Source: DASZBX01 sp035943635 (GTDB lineage Bacteria > Actinomycetota > Actinomycetes > Streptomycetales > Catenulisporaceae). Taken from it: a stretch of DNA of 49,669 nucleotides. The first letter of the stretch is position 1; every line of letters starts with the position of its first letter. A program made the translations under genes and the position numbers. Positions 1 to 11,165 of the stretch are shown here, one piece after another. The notes under the pieces were generated by a model. That model was not told where the DNA came from. It saw only the letters and a program-made list of their open reading frames with translations, and made no database searches. The stretch is from positions 1 to 49,669 of the forward strand of contig DASZBX010000046.1 in the NCBI GenBank assembly GCA_035943635.1. Direction: 5' to 3'.

Positions 1-61
1 CGGGGCCTGTGCTTATGTGTATTCCTGGTTCACGGATGCGGCATCTGTCAGAGCCATTGTG
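1..61. repeat. Terminal direct repeat, left copy
   Basis: These 61 bases are identical to the last 61 bases of the window (49609-49669), and the identity stops where the left end begins (49608 is T). Exact terminal identity of this kind is what a circular molecule, or one unit of a tandem array, leaves in an assembled contig. The gene spanning the join stays in frame (position 49610 continues as position 2), which supports true continuity rather than chance. Confidence 0.95.
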
Positions 62-527
62 TCCTACGCCCTCACGGCCGTGATCGTGGGGGCCATCTGG
101 CTACTCGCCCGACGGATCACGAAACTCAGTGAGCGGCGCAAGGGCCTGGTGACTTCAGCGCGAGAAGCTCAGGGAGGCGAAACGCGACCGGTCCTCGGCT
201 CTGTGGGGCGACGACGAGCACTTCGTCGGCCTGCGACAGTACCGGGAGGACGTGCGAGGGGTGATCGACGACTACCGACTCGGCGCCAACCACTACCGCA
301 GGATCCACAACATCTTTCAATCGATCGTGATCGCAGGTTCGATCGTCACCACCAGCGTGACAAGTGCCGCCGACCAGGTGCGTCAACGTCATGGCCCCAC
401 CGTAGCGATCGCCGCCGACACGCGGACTCCGGGAAGATTGCCCGGATGCCCGCCCGCATCGTGCCGCCGGGGCGTCAGTTCTGGATATCCAGGCCGGTGG
501 GCAGGCCGCCGCCGGTCGGGGTGCTGA
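2..527 (+). pseudogene. C-terminal part of SLATT/DUF4231-like membrane protein, frameshifted
   Basis: This continues the gene that starts at 49457 and crosses the join. From position 2 the frame encodes the end of one hydrophobic helix, a second helix (residues SYALTAVIVGAIWLLA) and a basic segment up to about position 160. Convincing coding then moves to another frame: from about 153 to 374 it reads LREAKRDRSSALWGDDE, then VIDDYRLGANHYRRIHNIF and a hydrophobic SIVIAGSIVTTSVTSA. The second frame has a stop at 150-152, so one indel near 150-165 separates the halves. After about 375 the protein looks random up to the stop at 527, so the C-terminus is probably also lost. The tyrosine/arginine-rich segment before a TTS-containing helix resembles SLATT/DUF4231 proteins, some of which are proposed pore-forming immune effectors. 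That family call is inference. Confidence 0.55.
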
Positions 528-1254
528 CCCCGGACATGCTCAGGCCACTGAGGTCAGGGGTGGTGTTCCCGCCGCCGAACACCCGGTTGCACAAGGTGCC
601 CAGGGCGGTGGAGATGACCGCGTAGTTCTTGTCGCCGATGGCGGAGGTGCTCCCTGCGGCTTCCTCCAGGGCTTCGAGCCCGGGCAGGTCGCCTTCGTCG
701 CCGATGCTCGCGCTGCAGCTCACGCCGTTGTCCTCGGCGGTGATCTCCGAGGTGCCGTCGCCGCCGTCGCGCACCGCCTTCGCGCCGATCCCCGGCACAC
801 TGGTCGGGGTGCCGTAGGACTGCTCGGCGCCGATGAAGAAGTTGTCCGCGTCCGCGCCGCCGACCACGGTGACCACGATCGCCTGCGCGACATCGTCGAT
901 GGCGAAGGAGCACTGCTGGGCGGTGCCGTTCACGCTGACCTGGTCCGGGATCATGGCCGAGGTCACGTTCGTGATCGGCTTGGTCAGCAGCGGCTGGACC
1001 TGGTCCTTGGTCAGCTGGGTGCAGGTCGCCTTCCCGTTGCCGGCGCCGGCCGCGGCGGCCTGGCTGCTCGACCCGCCCGCGGCGCCGCTGCCGGCCGGCG
1101 CGGGCGACCCGGCGGCGCCGTTGCTGCCGCTGGAACAGGCGGTGAGCATCGCCCCGGTGCCGGCGGCGATGATCACAGCGGCGACCCGGCGGGCGGTCCG
1201 GTTGCTTCGGTCGCGGTTTCGAGTGGTGGCGGGGGAACTGGTGTCGGCGCGCAT
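475..1254 (-). CDS. DUF3558-like lipoprotein
   Basis: This is a 259-residue exported lipoprotein. The start at 1254 is chosen because AGGAG lies just upstream and gives a normal signal: basic n-region (residues 12-23), hydrophobic stretch VAAVIIAAGTGAML and lipobox LTAC with the lipidated Cys at 40. A Gly/Ala/Ser-rich spacer of about 30 residues follows. The folded domain begins with CTQLTKDQVQPLL, continues with a central QCSF and ends near a LCNRVF segment. This arrangement of Cys residues is typical of actinobacterial DUF3558 lipoproteins, whose function is unknown. It stands alone, downstream of a transposase scrap on the same strand. Upstream in-frame extension to 1410 has no signal-like features and was rejected. 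Confidence 0.85.
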   Translation of the reverse strand: MRADTSSPATTRNRDRSNRTARRVAAVIIAAGTGAMLTACSSGSNGAAGSPAPAGSGAAGGSSSQAAAAGAGNGKATCTQLTKDQVQPLLTKPITNVTSAMIPDQVSVNGTAQQCSFAIDDVAQAIVVTVVGGADADNFFIGAEQSYGTPTSVPGIGAKAVRDGGDGTSEITAEDNGVSCSASIGDEGDLPGLEALEEAAGSTSAIGDKNYAVISTALGTLCNRVFGGGNTTPDLSGLSMSGVSTPTGGGLPTGLDIQN

Positions 1255-1345
1255 GATGGGCTCCTGCTGGTGCGATGCGGGGAAAGGTCTGTGTGCCCAG
1301 CACACCGCAGCCCTGTAATGGCCGGGTAACGGCAAGACCCCGGCA

Positions 1346-1600
1346 CCGGCGGGCCCGCTCGATCCACTCCCCGCGCCGGTGGCGCACGACCCGGACGAAC
1401 TCCAGAGCATCCAGCACCGACCGGTCCTCGCTGGTCGCCTCGAACTCGACCGAGTCCACCAGGGTGAACAGCGCCGAGCGGTGGGACCGGTAGAACCTCT
1501 CCAGCAGCGGCAGGTAGTTGTTCCCGTGATAGGCGCTCACCGCCTGGTGCGTGGCCGCCAGGTGCTCCAGGCCCCCGGCGTCCGCGAGTGCTTTGAGCAC
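1346..1600 (-). pseudogene. Tn3-family transposase fragment
   Basis: An 85-codon open stretch resembles the interior of Tn3-family TnpA. It reads LKALADAGGLEHLAATHQAV, then AYHGNNYLPLLERFYRSHR, ALFTLVDSVEFEATSEDRSV and ALEFVRVVRHRRGEW. No start, catalytic DDE residues or C-terminus is present, and no Tn3 inverted repeat was seen nearby. The similarity stops at about 1346, after which the frame runs antisense into the lipoprotein gene. It is a relic of an old insertion between the lipoprotein and the CGNR gene. Confidence 0.8.
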
Positions 1601-1697
1601 TCCCTGCCGGTGCGGGCCGCGAGTTCGTCGGCGCCCTGCGCGTCCACGGAGATGCCCGGGGCGACCCGACAGTTCCCACCTCTGTCTGGTCCGCGGC

Positions 1698-2246
1698 TCA
1701 GGCCTCGCCCTTGTGCCGTTCGTGGTGGCGGCTGACGCGGGCCCGGTTTGCGCAGGCTGGGGAGCAGTAGTCGCGGCGGGGGTGGTTCTTGACGAAGAAC
1801 TTCACGCACTTCGGCCGCCGCCCGCAGGCCCGCACCTCGCCTCGGTCCGGGCCGCCGAACACGGTGATCGCGGATCGGGCCAGCGTGGCCAGTGCGGCGT
1901 CGACCGCGGCGGCCTCGGTGCGTTCCACGGCGATGCCGTCGACCAGTTCCGGCCAGGTCGGCGCGGCCGCAGCGGCGTCGTTGACCGTGGCCAGCGCGCC
2001 GGGCGGGTCGGTCTGCTCGTCGTTCGCGGCCAGGGCCAGGTCGCGCACGGCGTCGCGCAGGGCCACGAAACTTTCCAGCTCGCGCGCGCCGAGCAGCCCG
2101 GCCAGGTCCACGCCGAGGTGGTCCGCCAGCCAGGCCGCCAGCGCCGCGGGATCGGGCAGCGTCTCGACCGGCACGCCGCGGGCGGCGCGCCGGGTGTTGG
2201 CGAAGTCGATCGCGAGGGGTTCGCCGGTGCCGGCCGTGCTCGTCAT
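1698..2246 (-). CDS. CGNR zinc-finger (ABATE-domain) protein, likely regulator
   Basis: This 182-residue protein has an N-terminal ABATE-like helical domain (residues about 8-130, opening with LAIDFANTRR) and a C-terminal CGNR zinc finger. The four Cys ligands are C141, C147, C161 and C165, and the signature reads CANR (165-168) instead of CGNR. A basic RVSRHHERHK tail follows. Such proteins are thought to bind DNA and are often coupled to small oxidoreductase operons. Its ATG overlaps the stop of the upstream flavoprotein gene (ATGA, 2243-2246), implying translational coupling. It is therefore the last gene of a VOC / flavoprotein / CGNR operon and the best candidate for that operon's own regulator. 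Confidence 0.88.
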   Translation of the reverse strand: MTSTAGTGEPLAIDFANTRRAARGVPVETLPDPAALAAWLADHLGVDLAGLLGARELESFVALRDAVRDLALAANDEQTDPPGALATVNDAAAAAPTWPELVDGIAVERTEAAAVDAALATLARSAITVFGGPDRGEVRACGRRPKCVKFFVKNHPRRDYCSPACANRARVSRHHERHKGEA

Positions 2247-3271
2247 CCCGCCGAGTTTAGGCGCCCGGCCGGGACCGGCGGGTTGAACCGGTGATATTCA
2301 CCGAAACTCCAGCGCAGCGGCATGCCGTCGGGCACCTCGACGACCCGGTCGAGGCCGAAGTCGACCATCCGTTGGGCGCCGGGCACCGCGGCCGCGCGGC
2401 GCGGGTCCCAGTCGGTGACCGCGCGGCCGGTCAGGTGCAGGGTGCGGCCGGTCTGCCAGTCGACGAACAGCAGTCCGCTGCGCGGGTCGAGTTCCAGGTT
2501 GCCCAGAGTCATGTACATCGAGTTGCCGACGTATTCGGGCCAGGTCACCCGGGTCGTCCCGGCGACCGTCACGAAGCCCGGGTTTCCGCCGCGGTGCGAG
2601 ACGTCCACGCCGAGCCCCGGGGCGCGGGTCGCGATGAAGAACGTGTCGGCGCGGCTGATCAGGTCCCGCTGCTGGGCGCTGAGCTCGGTAGACGTCACAG
2701 CCGCCGCGGTCCCGGCCGACGCTGCGGACCCGCCCGCCCCCTCGGGCTCGCGCTCGCCTTCGTCGCCGCCTTCGACGATCGTCCGGGTCTGGATGTACTT
2801 CGGGCAGTTCGCATAGACCTGGTCGGTGTGCATCACCAGATGGTCGCCGGACCGGCGGATCCAGCCGTTGGCGCGCATCCGCTTGCGGCTCCACGGTTCG
2901 ATCGCGATCAGCCCCGACTCCCGACCGAACCCGCCGACAACCCCATCACCTTCGGGCCCGGCCTCCGCACCGGCGCCCGCGCTCCCGTCTGCATTCGCTT
3001 CGGCGAACTGGGCGTCGACCAGCGCGGGCCGTCCGGTGATCGTGATGCTGCGCTGGTCGGGCGCCCCGAGGAAGCCTGCGCGGCCGGTGATCACGTCGGC
3101 CCAGACGGCGCCGTGGTCATCGACCGTGCCGAGCGCGACCATCCGCTGGGCGCGCAGGAACTCGGCCGCGACCGGAGGGATCTCGGCCGGAACGTGCGCG
3201 GTACCCCAGCCGCTGACCTTCGCGCCCGCCCGCACCTGCACCGCGACCTCGCCCGGATGGAACGCACCCAT
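2243..3271 (-). CDS. Pyridoxamine 5'-phosphate oxidase-family FMN flavoprotein
   Basis: This 342-residue protein contains two split-barrel-type halves. The first (about 28-150) has RMVALGTVDDHGAVWADVITG. The second (about 195-310) has DTFFIATRAPGLGVDVSHRG, TWPEYVGNSMYMTLGNLE and SGLLFVDWQTGRTLHLTG. This matches the larger PNPOx-like proteins of actinomycetes, which are flavin-binding redox proteins of mostly unknown substrate. A low-complexity Gly/Ala/Glu insertion (about 95-115) and an acidic one (about 170-195) interrupt the fold. The start has GGGAG upstream. The gene lies 63 bp downstream of the VOC gene and overlaps the CGNR gene by four bases. Confidence 0.85.
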   Translation of the reverse strand: MGAFHPGEVAVQVRAGAKVSGWGTAHVPAEIPPVAAEFLRAQRMVALGTVDDHGAVWADVITGRAGFLGAPDQRSITITGRPALVDAQFAEANADGSAGAGAEAGPEGDGVVGGFGRESGLIAIEPWSRKRMRANGWIRRSGDHLVMHTDQVYANCPKYIQTRTIVEGGDEGEREPEGAGGSAASAGTAAAVTSTELSAQQRDLISRADTFFIATRAPGLGVDVSHRGGNPGFVTVAGTTRVTWPEYVGNSMYMTLGNLELDPRSGLLFVDWQTGRTLHLTGRAVTDWDPRRAAAVPGAQRMVDFGLDRVVEVPDGMPLRWSFGEYHRFNPPVPAGRLNSAG

Positions 3272-3334
3272 CTCCGGCTCCCTTCCCTGCCTGCTTGTCT
3301 GCCTGTCTGACTGTGCGCCCGGGGCTGGCTCTGT

Positions 3335-3784
3335 CTAAAAGAACCCGCACGTCGGCGCGGCGCCCGCCGGGGCCGCGGCGGTCAGCGGGGCGTGCGCCAT
3401 GGACAGTTCCAGCCGGATGCCGTCGGGGTCGAAGAAGAACAGTCCGCCGGAGTCGGCGCCGTCCCGGTGCGGCACGACGCCCTCGTACGCGAACTCGGCG
3501 CCGAGCTCCTCCAGCACGGCCTGCGTGCGGCGGAGCTCGTCCGGCCCGGGGGCCTCGAAGGCCAGGTGGTGCAGACCGGGGGTGTCCGTGGCGAACGTCC
3601 CGGCGCTCTGCGGCCACAGGGTCAGCACGAGCTGTCCGCCGCTGCCGAGCCGGGCGTAGCGCTGCGGGTCGGCGGCGTCGGGCTGGTTGAGCAACTCCAG
3701 GTCGAAGACCCGGCGGTAGAACTCGATCGAGCGGTCGAGATCGGTGACGTTCAGTCCGACGTGGCCGGTCTGCATGGCAGGCAC
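3335..3784 (-). CDS. VOC-family (glyoxalase/dioxygenase-like) protein
   Basis: This 149-residue protein has a single vicinal-oxygen-chelate fold made of paired beta-alpha-beta-beta-beta modules. The first module opens with GHVGLNVTDLDRSIEFYRRV. The second starts at LHHLAFEAPGPDEL and ends with FFFDPDGIRLELS. The His of GHVG, the His of LHHLAF and the Glu of LELS are the expected metal ligands. Length and layout fit glyoxalase, fosfomycin-resistance-like or extradiol dioxygenase-like enzymes; the substrate cannot be told. ATGs at 3784 and 3775 are both possible. It is the first gene of the VOC / PNPOx / CGNR operon, directly downstream of the CCATTAGC repeats. Confidence 0.85.
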   Translation of the reverse strand: MPAMQTGHVGLNVTDLDRSIEFYRRVFDLELLNQPDAADPQRYARLGSGGQLVLTLWPQSAGTFATDTPGLHHLAFEAPGPDELRRTQAVLEELGAEFAYEGVVPHRDGADSGGLFFFDPDGIRLELSMAHAPLTAAAPAGAAPTCGFF

Positions 3785-3804
3785 TCCCTTGCGTCCACAG
3801 GCTT

Positions 3805-3885
3805 GCTAATGGTTATCTGCGTTTCTTCCATTAGCCAGCATGCCAGGTCGATCTAACGGATGCAAACCGAGTAGCCATTAGCCAG
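3805..3885. promoter_or_regulatory. Repeated CCATTAGC operator-like array
   Basis: CCATTAGCCAG occurs twice in direct orientation (3828-3838 and 3875-3885), 47 bp apart. The core also occurs once inverted (GCTAATGG, 3805-3812), forming a palindrome with the first direct copy around a 15-nt spacer. The inverted copy lies about 20 bp upstream of the VOC start. Three copies of an A/T-rich octamer in very GC-rich DNA suggest binding sites for a regulator of this operon, possibly the CGNR protein encoded at its end. Confidence 0.55.
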
Positions 3886-3909
3886 TCTTACCCGACCTCC
3901 AGCTACTCT

Positions 3910-3922
3910 CTGAAACTTTCAG
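3910..3922. promoter_or_regulatory. Palindrome CTGAAACTTTCAG in the cellulase upstream region
   Basis: This 13-bp palindrome (one central base) sits in the 405-bp gap between the VOC gene and the cellulase gene (3785-4189), about 270 bp before the cellulase start. LacI-type repressors of sugar-polymer genes use palindromes of this size, but assignment is speculative. Apart from this site and the CCATTAGC array I see nothing in the gap. Confidence 0.3.
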
Positions 3923-4189
3923 AAACTTGCGATCGTCAAGCCTTCGTAGCCTGCTCCGCCGGAAAATCCTCATACCTGCCCCTACCTGGGCAAACCCCCG
4001 CCATCCCAGCCACGTAAACCACCCCGGTCCCGCCTCGCACAACCGCCCACCCGTGAGCGATGTTGACCCCTCGCCGCCCCGAGCCTTCACTGCACCGAGG
4101 CAGCCCGGCCCACGCACGGCACGTTCCACCGCACCACCCCTCCAGCGCCCCCGGCACCACCCCACCGCACCTTCGATCAGAGGAAGGCC

Positions 4190-5899
4190 ATGTACGCAAC
4201 GGAACCATCCGCCCTGACGCCCGCCCGCCGACCGGGCCGACGCATGCTCGCCGCGATCAGCGCCTGCGCGCTAGCGGTCGGCGCCTTCGCCGTCGCCGTC
4301 GCCAACGCGACCTCGGCGCACGCCGCGTCCACCGTCGGCACAGGCTTCTGGCACACGTCCGGCAGCAAGATCCTGGACGCCGACGGCAACCCGGTGCGCA
4401 TCGCCGGAATCAACTGGTACGGCTTCGAAACCACCGACGAGGTGGCGCACGGCCTGTACGACCAGGACTACCGCTCGATCGTCGACGACATCAAGAACCT
4501 GGGATACAACACCATCCGGATCCCGTTCTCCAACCAGATGGTCGAGAGCCCGGTCATCCCGAGCGCGATCAGCTACTACAACTCCACCGGCGCGATCAAC
4601 ACCGACCTCAAGGGCCTGAACTCCCTGCAGGTGCTACAGAAGATCGTCTCCTACGCCGGGCAGGACGGCCTGAAGGTCATCCTGGACAACCACCGCTCCG
4701 AGTCCGGCAACAGCGCCGAAGCCAGCGGCCTGTGGTACACGAGCACGTACACGAACCAGGACTGGGTCAACGACTGGACGACCCTGGCCAAGTCCTACGC
4801 CGGGAACCCGACCGTGATCGGCTTCGACCTGCGCAACGAGCCGCACACCCCGTCCGGCGCCGCCTACTCCACCGGCGCGACCTGGGGCACCGGCGACCCG
4901 GCCACCGACGTGCGGCTGGCCTACGAGAACGCGGGCAACGCGATCCTCGGCGTCGACCCGAACGCGCTGATCTTCGCCGAGGGCATCGGCGAGTTCCCGG
5001 ACTCGGCCTCGGCCACCGGGTACGACTCGACCTGGTGGGGCGGTGACCTGCAGGGCGTGGCGCAGTACCCGGTCGTGCTCAGCTCCGCCGGGCACGTGGT
5101 GTACTCCGCGCACGACTACGGCCCGGACGAGTTCCAGCAGACCTGGTTCAACTCCTCGACCACCACGGCCAGCCTGGACGCGGTCTGGAACAAGTTCTGG
5201 GGTTACATCCCGCAGCAGAACATCGCGCCCTTGTGGGTCGGGGAGTTCGGCACCGGCAACGCCGCAGCCGACGTCTCCGACAGCACTCCCGGGTCCCAAG
5301 GCCAGTGGTTCTCCAGCCTGCTGTCCTACATCCAGAGCAACAATCTGGGCTGGACGTACTGGGCGTTGAACGGCGAGGACTCCTACGGCCTGCTGGACAA
5401 CAACTACGACTCGACCCCGGCGCTGGCCGCCAAGCAGTCCGCGCTCGCGGCCCTGCAGTTCCAGCTCGGCGGCGCGGGCAACCCGCCGACCGGCGGGCCG
5501 AGCACCACGTCGACCCCGACTACGGCACCGCCCACCACCGCACCCCCGACCACCGCGCCGCCGACGACAACGGCGCCCACGACCCCGCCGCCGGGTAACG
5601 CCGCGTGCAAGGCGTCGCTGTCCACGCAGAGTTCGTGGAACGGCGGGTTCGTCGACGCGCTGACCGTCACGGCCGGCAGCCAGGCTCTGAGCAGCTGGTC
5701 GGTCACGTTCACCTGGCCCGGCGACCAGCAGATCACCAGCGCCTGGGGAATGAACTACACCCAGAGCGGTAAGTCGGTGACCCTGACCAACGTCGCCTAC
5801 GACGGCTCGATCCCCGCGGGCTCGTCGTACACGAACATCGGCTTCCAGGGCACCTGGTCCGCCAGCGACGCCCTGCCGACCAGCATCTCCTGCAACTAG
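4190..5899 (+). CDS. Secreted GH5 endoglucanase with C-terminal CBM2
   Basis: This 569-residue cellulase starts at an ATG preceded by AGAGGAAGG. A twin-arginine-containing signal (residues about 14-45, cleavage after AHA) leads to a GH5 TIM barrel (48-425). The barrel shows IAGINWYGFE, LGYNTIRIPFSN and ILDNHR. The catalytic acid is E217 in LRNEPH and the nucleophile E352 in WVGEFG. A Pro/Thr linker of repeated PPTTA units (about 430-470) joins it to a family 2 cellulose-binding module (471-569). The module begins with ACKASL, has conserved Trp residues (SSWNGGF, SWSVTFTWPG, AWGMNY) and ends with a Cys that can pair with the first. It should cut internal beta-1,4-glucan bonds outside the cell. 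It is monocistronic with its own terminator. Confidence 0.95.
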   Translation: MYATEPSALTPARRPGRRMLAAISACALAVGAFAVAVANATSAHAASTVGTGFWHTSGSKILDADGNPVRIAGINWYGFETTDEVAHGLYDQDYRSIVDDIKNLGYNTIRIPFSNQMVESPVIPSAISYYNSTGAINTDLKGLNSLQVLQKIVSYAGQDGLKVILDNHRSESGNSAEASGLWYTSTYTNQDWVNDWTTLAKSYAGNPTVIGFDLRNEPHTPSGAAYSTGATWGTGDPATDVRLAYENAGNAILGVDPNALIFAEGIGEFPDSASATGYDSTWWGGDLQGVAQYPVVLSSAGHVVYSAHDYGPDEFQQTWFNSSTTTASLDAVWNKFWGYIPQQNIAPLWVGEFGTGNAAADVSDSTPGSQGQWFSSLLSYIQSNNLGWTYWALNGEDSYGLLDNNYDSTPALAAKQSALAALQFQLGGAGNPPTGGPSTTSTPTTAPPTTAPPTTAPPTTTAPTTPPPGNAACKASLSTQSSWNGGFVDALTVTAGSQALSSWSVTFTWPGDQQITSAWGMNYTQSGKSVTLTNVAYDGSIPAGSSYTNIGFQGTWSASDALPTSISCN

Positions 5900-5942
5900 C
5901 AGCACACTGATCCCTGCGCGGATCACCGCACGACCAGCAGCT

Positions 5943-5987
5943 CCTGCTGAGGGGCGACCCGGCGCGCACAGCCCGCCCCTCAGCAGG
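5943..5987 (+). terminator. Hairpin terminator after the cellulase gene
   Basis: CCTGCTGAGGGGCG (5943-5956) pairs perfectly with 5974-5987 around a 17-nt loop, 44 bp after the cellulase stop. No U-tract follows, as is usual for actinomycete terminators. Confidence 0.75.
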
Positions 5988-6051
5988 CATCCAACTCCAC
6001 AGCGGACCATCCGAAATCCGCCCCGGACGGGCAGGCCGCCAGCCTCTGGGT

Positions 6052-6263
6052 TAGACGAGTTGTTCCGGATTCTGGCGCGGCGAAACGCCTGATCGGCGGC
6101 GCCTGGCCGCACGCCGCGGCCAACCGCAGACGACCGAGTATGCGGTCGACCGCGGCGCACGCCCAGCCACCACCGCTGAGCCGTTTCGCCGTGCACACTC
6201 ACCCGTCAGGTCAACGCACCAACCAGCAACTCGGCTCAGGCGCCAGAATCCGGAACAACTCGT

Positions 6264-6266
<3 letters not shown>
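6052..6266. mobile_element. MITE-like element with 27-bp inverted ends inserted at the metH stop codon
   Basis: Perfect 27-bp inverted repeats lie at 6052-6078 and 6240-6266, starting TAGACGAGTTGTTCC from each outer end. A second inner pair (CGGCGAAACG at 6078-6087 and its complement at 6182-6191) lies inside. The outer TA could be the duplicated TA target typical of IS630/Tc1-mariner elements. The 161-bp interior holds no credible gene, so the element would be non-autonomous. The right end supplies the metH stop: removing the element and one TA would convert the present TAG into TAA, so insertion occurred at the stop codon without lengthening MetH. Confidence 0.75.
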
Positions 6267-9908
<3,642 letters not shown>

Positions 9909-10103
9909 GCCCGTTCCTTTCGTCCACAGAATGCCCGAAGAGCACTCGCGAACGGTCCGCGGGGCTCTTTAGGCGTTTTTGTCCTGGTCGCCAAGCTGCC
10001 TTCAAACCTCTCCAGGTGTACAGACAGGATACCTCCTGCCGGCGGACCGGACACCCGGAATGAGCATCCTGTTTCGCTGGGCGCCGCGCGGACCGGCCGG
10101 AAC

Positions 10104-10380
10104 CGGACCTGGGGCGGGCGGCGCAGTGGCGCACGGTGTTCGACGAGGCCTACCGGGTTCAGATCGACGCGCGCCTGGGCCCGGTCGACGGCATCGCCGA
10201 AGCCCTGGACGCCAGCACCCGGCTGACCTGCGTGGCGTCCAACAGCGGTCCCGAGTCGAGCGGCCGGGATGCGGTCCTTCGGCTACGCCGGGGGCGTGAC
10301 CCCCGCCGCGCGCCTGGACGGCCCGGGCACGGTCGTCTTCCATGGCATGCGCACTGCCCGCGCTGCTCGGCTTCGGCTGA
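10104..10380 (+). pseudogene. HAD-superfamily hydrolase with a large internal deletion
   Basis: The first part reads QWRTVFDEAYRVQIDARLGP, then VDGIAEALDAST and LTCVASNSGPES. This is the cap-to-core return and motif II (S/T of VASNS) of a beta-phosphoglucomutase-like HAD hydrolase. Directly after it, in another frame, comes the normal C-terminus: MRSFGYAGGVTPAARL, then GPGTVVFHGMR, ending at the TGA at 10378-10380. The missing stretch of about 60-70 residues would hold motifs III and IV (the Lys and the acidic pair). The N-terminus with the nucleophile Asp is also absent. The gene cannot make an active enzyme. Confidence 0.8.
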
Positions 10381-10414
10381 GGCACCCGGGCCGGGCCGGC
10401 CCGATGCCCTGGTC

Positions 10415-11032
10415 CTACCGGACGACCCGGTAGTCGACCATCAGATACCCGGACGGTGAGACCTCGCTGCGGATCGAGGCGAGGGTGATCGCGGGCAAGC
10501 CGTCGAGCAGTCGCCGTCCGGTTCCGACGATCTTCGGCGCGATCACCAGCCTGACGATGGAGTGCAGCGGCGCGACCATCAGCACCACTCCGGCGACGGC
10601 GCTGACGATCCCGGCCAGGATCTGCCAGTTGCGCGCGGGCATCAAGGGGTCGGAGGCCGCCGCGGCGATCTGGGCGAGCCCGCGGAAGAGCCACGCGATG
10701 CCGATCCACAGGGCCAGCAGCAGGATCGACTCCAGGGCGCCGCGGAAGCAGAACAGGCCGAGCAGCAGGGTGATCGTGCCGCTGACGAACCCGAGCACCC
10801 GCATCGGCGCGGCCGCGTGCGTGCCGAACGCGGCGACCAGCTGGAGGATGCCGCTGATCACCAGATACGCGCCGAACAGGGCCCCGACCACGGCCAGGGT
10901 CGCCTTGGGCCAGACCAGGACGCCGATGCCCAGCAGGAGCGAGAGCACGCCGAGCAGCAGCACCGCCTGCCAGGCGCCGCGGGCCAGGCGTTCGAGCGGG
11001 CCGGTGAGGTAGTCCCTGCGTTCGTCGTCCAT
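10415..11032 (-). CDS. HdeD-like membrane protein fused to a RibD_C/DHFR-type tail (chimera)
   Basis: The 205-residue product starts at 11032 (GGGAGGT upstream). Residues 1-155 are an HdeD/DUF308 protein with five hydrophobic helices, for example WQAVLLLGVLSLLLGIGVLV, LWIGIAWLFRG and ILAGIVSAVAGVVLMVAP. The expected sixth helix is missing. In its place, from about residue 158, the frame continues as LVIAPKIVGTGRRLLDGLP and SPSGYLMVDYRVVR. That is the C-terminal strand-helix unit of a dihydrofolate reductase/RibD C-terminal protein. The junction (about 10560) is in frame, as if a deletion had joined two unrelated neighbours. The chimera probably lacks both activities; membrane insertion of the first part is still possible. 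Confidence 0.75.
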   Translation of the reverse strand: MDDERRDYLTGPLERLARGAWQAVLLLGVLSLLLGIGVLVWPKATLAVVGALFGAYLVISGILQLVAAFGTHAAAPMRVLGFVSGTITLLLGLFCFRGALESILLLALWIGIAWLFRGLAQIAAAASDPLMPARNWQILAGIVSAVAGVVLMVAPLHSIVRLVIAPKIVGTGRRLLDGLPAITLASIRSEVSPSGYLMVDYRVVR

Positions 11033-11165
11033 ACCTCCCAGCCTCCGCGCCGCCCGCCGCTCCTGCCATGCGGTACGCGGCCGGTACGGCCATCCGGCGC
11101 ACGCAGCGGCGCGGATCCGGAAGGCCGAGGCCGAGCAGAGCGGCCACCGGCCTACCGACACCGGC

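Noticed and set aside
5494..5600. Tandem DNA repeat in the cellulase gene
   Set aside because: It encodes the Pro/Thr linker between catalytic and cellulose-binding domains, normal for such enzymes.
9909..10103. Possible cobalamin or SAM riboswitch upstream of metH
   Set aside because: I looked for the B12 box and the conserved SAM riboswitch core on the minus strand and saw neither; only an ordinary leader is evident.
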